Assembly (NCBI GenBank): GCA_036005845.1
Contig: DASYQD010000071.1
Location: 1 to 13,062 of the forward strand
DNA length: 13,062 nucleotides
Source of the DNA: DASYQD01 sp036005845
Lineage (GTDB): Bacteria; Acidobacteriota; Thermoanaerobaculia; Multivoradales; JAIOJS01
Direction of reading: 5' to 3'
A program made the position numbers and the translations under genes. How positions within the stretch are numbered: position 1 is the stretch's first letter; each line of letters opens with the position of its first letter. Positions 7,951 through 13,062 of this stretch are shown piece by piece. A model generated the notes under the pieces. It saw only the letters and a list, made by a program, of their open reading frames with translations, did not search any database and was not told the origin of the DNA.

Positions 7951-8949
7951 ATGCGATGCTTGTGTTGGGCGCTGCTCGCGGCTTCGATTCTTTCTGCGTT
8001 CTCATGCGCCGGCCAGCGGGATTGTGACGCCGCCGAGGTCGATGCCGCTCGAGAGCGTCTCGTGGTGTTGAAGCGCCGGCTTCGGGACGCTGAAAGGCTC
8101 GCGGCCGTGACGAGCCGCATCGCGCTCGCGGGCCCCGTCGAATCGTTGCAGAGAATTCAGCGCGACATTGAAGGACTGGCGGTGCCACCCTGCGCGCGCC
8201 GGGCTCGCTACCTGCTCGCGTCCGAGGCGGAGATGGACGCTACTGGGTTTCTATCGTTCATGGCCGGAGGCTCCGAGGCAGATAGCCTCGCCGCGGTAGC
8301 GTCGGCGTCGGCGCAGGAACACGGCGCGTGGTTCGACGAGGCCTTGCGAGAGGTCGCGGACTGCGCGCCCGACTGTCCACACCTCGTCGGATGGACCGAG
8401 GATGCGGAGAGGGCGCGCATCAAGCAAGAGCACGATCGTGCGGCCCTTGCGGCGCGCACCGAGGCCGAAGAGAAGGCGCAGACCGAGCGCGATACCGAGG
8501 CGAGGCGGGTCCAGCGCGAAGAGGCGAGAGCCGCCGCCGAGGTGCAGCAAGCGGAACGGCAAGCCGCCGAGATGAAGGGGTGGGAGCGCCAGCATGCAGC
8601 GGCGCTTGCGAGCTGGTACCGCCAGCTCTACCTCCCGGCGATCATTGCGCTGCGTGCGGCCACTACCGAAGCGGACGCCGCTTTCAAGAAACCAGGGCAC
8701 GAGGGACTGGAGCTGGCCTGCGGCCGCATTGGCGCTGCGGCGTCACGAGCCCTCGCCAGACGGGTGGTGAAGGAATGTCCCGATGCGTGGGCGGCGCAAC
8801 GCACCAAGGCGCTCCTCGACTCATACACGCGCATCGCCGAGGCGTGCAACAAGGAGGACTGGGGTGCGCTCGAAGTCGCCGGCCGCGAGATGGCGAAGCT
8901 CACCGACGCCATGCGAGGACCGTTTCGTCCGTACGGGCTCGAGCCGTAG
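7951..8949 (+). CDS. Predicted Cys-rich lipoprotein with central coiled coil, function unknown
   Basis: I do not recognise this 332-aa protein. ATG 7951 is preferred over the in-frame TTG at 7936, because it begins directly with a hydrophobic signal (CLCWALLAASILSAFSC) and has GGGAG about 8 bases upstream. Cys19 is a candidate lipidation site, though the preceding AFS is not a textbook lipobox (Phe at -2). The mature part contains further cysteines at 25, 81, 138, 142, 257, 276 and 299, compatible with disulfides in the periplasm. Residues about 150-220 are highly charged, Ala/Glu/Arg/Gln-rich and almost certainly a coiled coil (for example EAEEKAQTERDTEARRVQRE). Helical segments follow to the C-terminus. 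Codon use is less GC-rich than in the flanking genes, which fits recent acquisition. There is no obvious operon partner: it is 89 bases after purE and 393 bases before mazE. Confidence 0.75.
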   Translation: MRCLCWALLAASILSAFSCAGQRDCDAAEVDAARERLVVLKRRLRDAERLAAVTSRIALAGPVESLQRIQRDIEGLAVPPCARRARYLLASEAEMDATGFLSFMAGGSEADSLAAVASASAQEHGAWFDEALREVADCAPDCPHLVGWTEDAERARIKQEHDRAALAARTEAEEKAQTERDTEARRVQREEARAAAEVQQAERQAAEMKGWERQHAAALASWYRQLYLPAIIALRAATTEADAAFKKPGHEGLELACGRIGAAASRALARRVVKECPDAWAAQRTKALLDSYTRIAEACNKEDWGALEVAGREMAKLTDAMRGPFRPYGLEP

Positions 8950-9054
8950 CGGGCTGGCTGGCGGTCGCGCGCCTGCGGCTCTGCCTTCCAACGCAGCGAC
9001 GTGCGGGCGGCTGTTGATTGCGGATGGCTGGCGAGTCGGGCCGCCCGGCGACCG

Positions 9055-9261
9055 TCAGCGATGCCACTGCCGCGTTGCGGCGAGTAAGGCTTCGCCACGG
9101 TCCACTCCCTTGCCGGATCGCACGCGTTCAGCCAATCGGCGACGGAGACTGGCGAGCCGCATGCTTTCGAAGGCCTGATCGAACGAGCCTTCGCGGTCCG
9201 CGTTCGATTGCCGGACGTGCCCCACGATGCCCTGGTTGGTCTTAGGCGGTGTGCGATGCAT
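9055..9261 (-). CDS. Doubtful small ORF (68 aa), divergent from mazE
   Basis: It starts MHRTPPKTNQGIVGHVRQ and ends LLAATRQWHR. The second half (FESMRLASLRRRLAERVRSG) would form a basic amphipathic helix. It fills a gap otherwise without genes and its composition looks protein-like. However, I see no Shine-Dalgarno before the ATG at 9261, no recognisable family and no promoter. It could be a remnant of an accessory gene or a chance ORF, which GC-rich DNA produces often. Confidence 0.25.
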   Translation of the reverse strand: MHRTPPKTNQGIVGHVRQSNADREGSFDQAFESMRLASLRRRLAERVRSGKGVDRGEALLAATRQWHR

Positions 9262-9313
9262 GCGAGCAGATTAGCTCGTGGAGCGCCCCCGGGCTCGCTC
9301 GGCCGGAGCTGTG

Positions 9314-9332
9314 GTATCTTCTTTGTAGATAC
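9314..9332. promoter_or_regulatory. Inverted repeat, candidate mazEF operator overlapping a -10-like box
   Basis: GTATCT (9314-9319) is separated by 7 bases from its exact reverse complement AGATAC (9327-9332), ending 10 bases before the mazE ATG. The left arm contains TATCTT (9315-9320), preceded by TG, which resembles an extended -10 element; no good -35 is visible. MazE and MazEF complexes of this family repress their own promoter by binding palindromes, so autoregulation here is a reasonable inference. Confidence 0.5.
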
Positions 9333-9342
9333 TGGAGTCGTA

Positions 9343-9585
9343 ATGCGCGCCAAGGTCCAGAAGTGGGGAAACAGTCTCGCGATCAGGGTTCCGCGACCCT
9401 TTGCGGAGGAACTCGGGCTGCGCCAGGACAGCGACGTCGACTTGCTTCTCGAGCAGAACGAGCTCGTTGTAAAGCCCGTTTCGCTGCCACGATTCGCACT
9501 CGATGATCTCCTCGCTGAAGTCACCGACGAGAATCGTCACCACGAGGTCGAGAGCTACGGCCCGGTCGGCGACGAGGCTTGGTGA
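9343..9585 (+). CDS. mazE: MazE-family antitoxin (AbrB/SpoVT swapped-hairpin fold)
   Basis: This 80-aa antitoxin neutralises MazF and represses its own operon. The N-terminus MRAKVQKWGNSLAIRVPR is the swapped-hairpin AbrB DNA-binding domain (KWGNS at 7-11). The C-terminal tail (FALDDLLAEVTDEN to GDEAW) matches the toxin-binding tail of E. coli MazE, which I recall as FTLAELVNDITPEN to KEVW, and the length is nearly the same (80 against 82). ATG 9343 is chosen over earlier in-frame starts because TGGAG lies 5 bases upstream and homology begins there. Its stop is inside the first codons of the toxin gene, giving translational coupling. Base composition is lower in GC than in the neighbouring housekeeping genes: 37 of 60 at 9361-9420, which fits a mobile module. 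It looks intact. Confidence 0.95.
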   Translation: MRAKVQKWGNSLAIRVPRPFAEELGLRQDSDVDLLLEQNELVVKPVSLPRFALDDLLAEVTDENRHHEVESYGPVGDEAW

Positions 9586-9926
9586 GGGCATATGTCCCAG
9601 AGCGAGGCGAGGTCGTCTGGCTGACCTTCACGCCGCAGGCGGGACACGAACAAGCCGGCAGGCGCCCGGCTCTGGTGCTCTCTCCCGCCGCGTACAACGG
9701 CAAGGTCGGGCTCGCCCTTCTCTGTCCCATCACTCGGCAGGCAAAGGGCTATCCGTTCGAGGTTGCGCTTCCGACCAGTGTTCGCATCGAAGGCGTCATC
9801 CTCGCCGACCAAGTCAAGAGTTTGGACTGGCGAGCACGCCAGGCCGAACGCGTTGGCCGCGTTCCTGCCGCGACGCTCGACGAGGTCACCCAGAAGGTGC
9901 TGACCCTTCTCGGGAGTGACGGCTAG
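9579..9926 (+). CDS. mazF: MazF-family mRNA interferase toxin
   Basis: A sequence-specific, ribosome-independent endoribonuclease of the MazF/PemK family, cutting single-stranded mRNA when MazE is degraded. The 115-aa product aligns without gaps to the first half of E. coli MazF as I recall it. Glu24 and Arg29 in EQAGRRPALVLSP, and Thr52 in CPITRQAKGYPFEV, fall at the same positions, so the active site looks intact. ADQVKSLDWRARQAE near 86-100 is also family-typical. The start is either TTG 9579, which matches the family N-terminus MVxxYVP, or GTG 9582, which forms GTGA with the antitoxin stop and is better spaced from GAGG at 9574. Both overlap mazE. It ends 54 bases before dinB. Cleavage specificity cannot be read from sequence. 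Confidence 0.95.
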   Translation: MVRAYVPERGEVVWLTFTPQAGHEQAGRRPALVLSPAAYNGKVGLALLCPITRQAKGYPFEVALPTSVRIEGVILADQVKSLDWRARQAERVGRVPAATLDEVTQKVLTLLGSDG

Positions 9927-9980
9927 CCTCGTCCAGGTTCCCTCGCGGGCTGATTGAGCGGTGTAGCGTTGGCGGCGCCG

Positions 9981-11102
9981 ATGACCGACCGCCGGATCCT
10001 GCACTGCGACATGGACTGCTTCTACGCCGCCGTGGAGGTGCGCGACGATCCGTCGCTCGCCGGCAAGCCGGTCGTGGTCGGCGGCCGTCCGGAAGGACGC
10101 GGGGTCGTGGCGGCGGCGAGCTACGAGGCGCGCCGGTATGGCATCCACTCGGCGATGGCTTCGGCCCATGCCGTCCGCCGCTGTCCCGATCTCGTCTTCT
10201 TGAAACCCGACTTCGCGCGTTACCGGGCGGAGTCGCAGGCGATCTTCGCCATCTTCCACGAGTTCACGCCGCTGGTGCAGCCGGCCTCGCTCGACGAGGC
10301 GTATCTCGACGTCAGCGAGCAACTCGGCCAGTGGGGGAGCGCGACCGCCATCGCACGGGAGATCCGGCGCCGCGTGCGCGAGGAGCGGCGCCTCACGGTC
10401 AGCGTCGGCGTCGGGCCGAACCGCCTCGTGGCCAAGATCGCTTCGGACTTCGACAAGCCGGATGGACTCACGGTGGTGAAGCCGGCGCAGGTCGAGTCGT
10501 TCCTGGCGCCGTTGCCGGTGCGGCGGTTGCATGGCGTCGGGCCTGCCACCGAGCAGTCGCTCACCGAGCTCGGCGTCACCACCGTGGCCGATCTCCGTCG
10601 CCTCGACGTCGGCGTGCTCACGCAGCGCTTCGGCAAGTGGGGCGAGGCGCTCCACCAGTTCGCGCGCGGCATCGACGACCGCCCGGTGAGCGTCGAGCGC
10701 GAACGTAAGAGCGTCGGCACCGAGACCACCTACGCGAAGGACATCGCCGATGCGACGACCGTCGAGGCCGAGCTCGCCAAGCATGCCGGCGAGGTCGCCG
10801 AGTACCTGCAGAAGCGCGGGCTGCTGGCGCGGACGGTGACGATCAAGGTGCGGTACGCCGACTTCACCACCGTGACGCGCGGCCATACCTTCGCCGTCCC
10901 CTGCTGCGACGAGCCGACGCTCGCCTGGCACGCCGTGGCGCTGATGCGGCGCACGGACGCCGCCGCCAGGCCGGTGCGGCTACTCGGCGTCACTGCCTCG
11001 AACCTGCTGGAAGGGGCGCCGCAGCAGCTGCCGTTGTTCGGCTCTTATGCCGAGAGTCAGGCGCTTGCCGTCAACGAGGTGTCGGCACCGGCCGAGTCGT
11101 AG
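9981..11102 (+). CDS. dinB: DNA polymerase IV (Y-family translesion polymerase)
   Basis: Low-fidelity Y-family polymerase that bypasses damaged bases. ATG 9981 gives 373 aa; TTG 9954 would add 9 residues with no conserved content. The palm carries LHCDMDCFYAAVE, with Asp10 as the first metal ligand, and SLDEAYLD, with Asp105/Glu106 as the remaining catalytic pair. KPVVVGG, SYEARRYGIHSAM, SVGVGPNRLVAKIASD and the helix-hairpin-helix LHGVGPATEQSLTELGV follow as expected, then the little-finger domain (SVGTETTY on). A beta-clamp binding peptide QLPLF (349-353) lies 20 residues before the end. Length is near the E. coli enzyme (351) plus this tail. I see no LexA-type box upstream, so SOS control is not supported here. 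Its GC-rich codon use resembles the housekeeping flanks rather than mazEF. Confidence 0.96.
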   Translation: MTDRRILHCDMDCFYAAVEVRDDPSLAGKPVVVGGRPEGRGVVAAASYEARRYGIHSAMASAHAVRRCPDLVFLKPDFARYRAESQAIFAIFHEFTPLVQPASLDEAYLDVSEQLGQWGSATAIAREIRRRVREERRLTVSVGVGPNRLVAKIASDFDKPDGLTVVKPAQVESFLAPLPVRRLHGVGPATEQSLTELGVTTVADLRRLDVGVLTQRFGKWGEALHQFARGIDDRPVSVERERKSVGTETTYAKDIADATTVEAELAKHAGEVAEYLQKRGLLARTVTIKVRYADFTTVTRGHTFAVPCCDEPTLAWHAVALMRRTDAAARPVRLLGVTASNLLEGAPQQLPLFGSYAESQALAVNEVSAPAES

Positions 11103-11114
11103 CCGCCGCCGACT

Positions 11115-11133
11115 GGGGCGTGGCCCCGGCCAC
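11115..11133. terminator. GC-rich palindrome after dinB, possible weak terminator
   Basis: GTGGCC (11120-11125) and GGCCAC (11128-11133) form a 6-bp stem around CC. An overlapping alternative pairs GGGGC (11115-11119) with GCCCC (11123-11127). The structure begins 12 bases after the dinB stop. There is no downstream T-run, so intrinsic termination is uncertain. Confidence 0.3.
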
Positions 11134-11152
11134 AGGCCGCTAACTCCCGTCG

Positions 11153-11161
11153 TGGTAGCAT
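11153..11161 (+). promoter_or_regulatory. Possible extended -10 promoter element for the amidase-actin operon
   Basis: TGGTAGCAT resembles an extended -10 (TGnTATAAT) with four of six hexamer matches. It lies in the only sizeable gap (168 bases) before the amidase gene. No -35 match is visible. The location, after a palindrome that may end the dinB transcript, is the main support. Confidence 0.25.
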
Positions 11162-11270
11162 TTCGTCGCGTTCCACGGCAGCGTTGGAGGGAACTGGGCC
11201 GACGCATCCGGAGACCTTCCGGGGCACCCAGCGGCCCGCCGCGACTGCCCGGGAAAGGGTTGATTCCGCG

Positions 11271-12428
11271 GTGGATCCGAGCCGCACAGGCACCTCTATC
11301 TCCGTCCGCCAGCGCCGCGACCTGCTGAAGGCGGCGGTGCGCGAGAACGTCTACATCAAGGCGGGGAAGCGGCCGCCGCTCGGGAGGCCGCGGAGCTGGG
11401 CGCGATGGACGATGCTCACGCTCGCGCTGCCCGGCGTCGCCGCGGGCGCTCTGCTGCTGCTGCCTGGCAATCGAACGACGGCGCCTGACACCGCGGCGCC
11501 GGAGGGCGTCGCGAGCACCGCGGCGGACAAGTCCGCCGGCGCGGCTGCGGCGCGCGCCGCGCAGCGGTTGGCCGTCAATCATTCGGCCGCCGGCGCAACC
11601 GTGAACGCTCCCGCCGCCGCGCCGCTCATCGTCGGCGAGCCGCGCCCGCTCGACCGCGCCGTCTTCCCCGTCGGCGTGCGCCGCATCGTCCTCGACCCCG
11701 GCCACGGCGGCAAGGACGTCGGCAGCGTCACGCCCGACGGCCACTACGAGAAGGACATCACGCTCGACATCGCGCTGCGCCTGCGCGACCTGCTCAAGGC
11801 ACAGCAGGGGATCGAGGTGCTGATGACGCGCGACAAGGACGAGCGCGTGCTCCTCTCGCAGCGCGCCCGCTTCGCCAACGACGCCAAGGCCGACCTCTTC
11901 CTCTCCATCCATCTCAACTGGCTCGAGCCTGCCACCAATCGCGGCGTCGAGACCTTCTACCTCGGCCCCACCGAGGACCCGTTCCTGGTGCAGCTCGCCG
12001 GCCGCGAGAACCGCGAGTCGGGCTACTCGCTGGCCGACATGCGGCGCCTCCTCGACGGCATCTACCTCGACCTCCGCCAGCAGGAATCGCAGCAACTCGC
12101 CGGCTCGGTCCAGCGCGCGCTCTACGGCTCGCTCAAGCAGGAGACGCCGGCGCTGCGCGACCGCGGCATCAAGCCGGCACCCTTCCTGGTGCTGGTGACG
12201 ACGGAGATGCCCGCCGTCCTCGCCGAGGTCTCCTGCCTCTCCAACCAGAACGAAGCCGCGCTGCTCGCCACCGGCGAGTACCGCCAGAGCATCGCCGCGG
12301 CGCTGCGCGCCGGCCTCGACGCCTACACCGCCACGCTGGAAGATCCGGATGGGAACGCCCAGCCGGATGCCCGCGCGGAGCTGCCTCGCACGAAGCAAGC
12401 GACAGGGACGACAGGGAGCGCCAAATGA
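11271..12428 (+). CDS. N-acetylmuramoyl-L-alanine amidase (Amidase_3), membrane-anchored
   Basis: A zinc hydrolase that cleaves the MurNAc-L-Ala bond of peptidoglycan in the periplasm. From GTG 11271 the product is 385 aa: a basic cytoplasmic stretch (1-43), one membrane helix (about 44-66, TMLTLALPGVAAGALLLL), an Ala-rich linker (67-130), and the Amidase_3 domain (about 135-350). Zinc ligands are His145 (LDPGHGGKD), Glu160 (YEKDITL) and His214 (LSIHLN); catalytic Glu319 lies in VLAEVSCLSN. The stretch at about 240-275 (RENRESGYSLADM onward) corresponds to the region that forms the autoinhibitory helix in AmiA/B/C enzymes. The AMIN targeting domain common in AmiC is absent. An in-frame TTG at 11184 would add 29 low-complexity residues. 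The stop overlaps the next ATG (ATGA), coupling it to a MamK-like actin gene. Confidence 0.93.
   Translation: MDPSRTGTSISVRQRRDLLKAAVRENVYIKAGKRPPLGRPRSWARWTMLTLALPGVAAGALLLLPGNRTTAPDTAAPEGVASTAADKSAGAAAARAAQRLAVNHSAAGATVNAPAAAPLIVGEPRPLDRAVFPVGVRRIVLDPGHGGKDVGSVTPDGHYEKDITLDIALRLRDLLKAQQGIEVLMTRDKDERVLLSQRARFANDAKADLFLSIHLNWLEPATNRGVETFYLGPTEDPFLVQLAGRENRESGYSLADMRRLLDGIYLDLRQQESQQLAGSVQRALYGSLKQETPALRDRGIKPAPFLVLVTTEMPAVLAEVSCLSNQNEAALLATGEYRQSIAAALRAGLDAYTATLEDPDGNAQPDARAELPRTKQATGTTGSAK
12413..12428 (+). promoter_or_regulatory. Ribosome site and ATGA overlap coupling amidase to actin-like gene
   Basis: AGGGAG (12413-12418) lies 6 bases before ATG 12425. That ATG shares ATGA with the amidase stop codon (12426-12428). 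A good Shine-Dalgarno plus stop/start overlap indicates co-translation of the two genes. Confidence 0.8.
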
Positions 12429-13062
12429 GCAAGAAGGACGACGTCCTATACGTCGGCATCGATCTCGGGACCTCGCAGAGCTCGATCACCGCCAGCAACG
12501 GCCAGCGCCAGGTGGTCAAGAGCCTCGTCGGCTGGCCGCTCGACATGGTGTCGCGCAAGGTGTTGAAGCGCGACGTGCTCATCGGCCAGGACGCGCTCGA
12601 CAACCGGCCGATGCTCGACCTCCACCGGCCGCTCGAGCGCGGCCTCATCAAGGAGGGATCGGAGAAGGACCTCGCCGCCGTCCGCGAGCTGCTGCAACAC
12701 CTGCTGTCGCTCGTGGGCGTCAACGGCAAGCGAGACAACGGGCAGCGGGTGCGCGCGGTGGTCGGCGTCCCCGCCGAGGCGATGCGCATCAACAAGCAGC
12801 AGCTGCGCAACACGCTCACCGGCATGGTCGACGGGCTGATGGTCGTCTCCGAGCCTTTCGCCGTGGCGTACGGCAAGGACGCGCTGCTGCACACGCTGAT
12901 CATCGACATGGGCGCGGGCACCACCGACTTCTGCGTGATGATGGGCCGCTACCCGACCGAAGAGGACCAGCGCACTCTTCCCAACGCCGGCGACTCGATC
13001 GACGAGCAGCTCAACAAGCTGGTGCGCGAGCGCTACCCCGACGCGCAGCTCAGCATGCACAT
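12425..13062 (+). CDS. MamK-like bacterial actin ATPase, 3'-truncated by window edge
   Basis: Actin/Hsp70-fold ATPase predicted to polymerise into cytoplasmic filaments. 212 residues are visible, and MamK is about 350. Phosphate-1 is VGIDLGTSQSS (Asp13-Ser17). Phosphate-2 is IIDMGAGTTDFC (Asp161-Asp168). The hydrolysis-site strand is VVSEPFAVAYG with Glu143; Glu143 and Asp161 appear to match residues needed for ATP turnover in magnetospirillum MamK. Away from nucleotide motifs, the stretches SLVGWPLDMV, LDLHRPLERGLI, VVGVPAEA and AGDSIDEQL parallel MamK's SVVGYPKDVI, LDLRYPLQDGVL, VIGVPARA and AGNYVDERL as I recall them. This is closer than MreB, ParM, FtsA or DnaK. No magnetosome genes adjoin it; its partner here is a cell-wall amidase. 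The name describes resemblance; a role in magnetosomes is not implied. Confidence 0.88.
   Translation, partial: MSKKDDVLYVGIDLGTSQSSITASNGQRQVVKSLVGWPLDMVSRKVLKRDVLIGQDALDNRPMLDLHRPLERGLIKEGSEKDLAAVRELLQHLLSLVGVNGKRDNGQRVRAVVGVPAEAMRINKQQLRNTLTGMVDGLMVVSEPFAVAYGKDALLHTLIIDMGAGTTDFCVMMGRYPTEEDQRTLPNAGDSIDEQLNKLVRERYPDAQLSMH

Larger units (their letters stand above)
8950..9342. other. 393-base intergenic region, mostly unassigned
   Basis: No convincing gene is seen on the + strand. One possible GC-rich hairpin lies 55 bases after the lipoprotein stop: CGGGCGGC at 9004-9011 can pair with GCCGCCCG at 9040-9047, but the 28-base loop and absent T-run make it a poor terminator. A reverse-strand ORF (9055-9261) is listed separately. 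The right end holds the putative mazEF control region. Confidence 0.5.

Noticed and set aside
9555..10931. 458-codon reverse-strand ORF opposite mazF and dinB
   Set aside because: The + strand encodes intact MazF and DNA polymerase IV with all catalytic residues; the antisense translation shows no recognisable protein.
10980..12398. 472-codon reverse-strand ORF opposite the amidase
   Set aside because: Antisense shadow of the Amidase_3 gene, whose zinc ligands are clear on the + strand.
12446..13060. Reverse-strand ORF of 204 codons opposite the actin-like gene
   Set aside because: Val/Leu/His-rich shadow; the + strand frame has intact actin-fold nucleotide motifs.
12425..13062. Calling the actin-like gene mreB, ftsA or dnaK
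   Set aside because: It shares only the general actin/Hsp70 nucleotide motifs with those; the intervening segments match MamK much better.
1..13062. CRISPR arrays, insertion sequences, tRNA or rRNA genes
   Set aside because: No regularly spaced repeats, transposase motifs, terminal inverted repeats or RNA-gene signatures were seen on either strand by eye.

Overview
The window is a high-GC bacterial chromosome segment. A hand count of 4861-4920 gives 47 G+C in 60. All confident genes are on the + strand, and most are tightly packed, with 4-base stop/start overlaps or Shine-Dalgarno-led starts. Signal-peptide lipoproteins, an Amidase_3 cell-wall hydrolase and an NtrY-type kinase suggest a diderm (Gram-negative type). 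The gene styles would suit Acidobacteriota, Myxococcota, Binatota or a related 'deltaproteobacterial' lineage. That placement is inference; no ribosomal or other phylogenetic marker is present.

Layout. 1-1469: 3' part of urocanate hydratase (hutU, histidine catabolism), cut by the left edge. 1501-5778: a very large (about 1425 aa) multi-pass NtrY-like sensor histidine kinase. 5829 (or 5775)-7352: a predicted lipoprotein coupled to the kinase gene, possibly TIM-barrel-like. 7367-7861: a PurE-type AIR carboxylase/mutase with unusual active-site loops. 7951-8949: a Cys-rich, coiled-coil predicted lipoprotein of unknown function. 8950-9342: a 393-base gap with only a doubtful reverse-strand ORF. 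9343-9926: a full-length MazE/MazF toxin-antitoxin pair behind an inverted repeat that looks like its operator. 9981-11102: DNA polymerase IV (dinB). 11271-12428: a membrane-anchored N-acetylmuramoyl-L-alanine amidase. 12425-13062: the first two thirds of an actin-like ATPase closely resembling MamK, the magnetosome actin, cut by the right edge.

How the genes work together. The kinase and the following lipoprotein look like a two-gene envelope-sensing unit, and the response regulator is not in view. The stretch from about 7.86 to 9.95 kb has lower GC and looks like an accessory insertion (unknown lipoprotein plus mazEF) between housekeeping purE and dinB. The most interesting part is the right end. 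There a periplasmic amidase, tethered by one membrane helix with a basic cytoplasmic tail, is translationally coupled to a MamK-like filament-forming actin. No other magnetosome genes are visible. The pair suggests an actin-organised cell-wall remodelling or positioning system rather than a magnetosome island, although the downstream genes are needed to decide.
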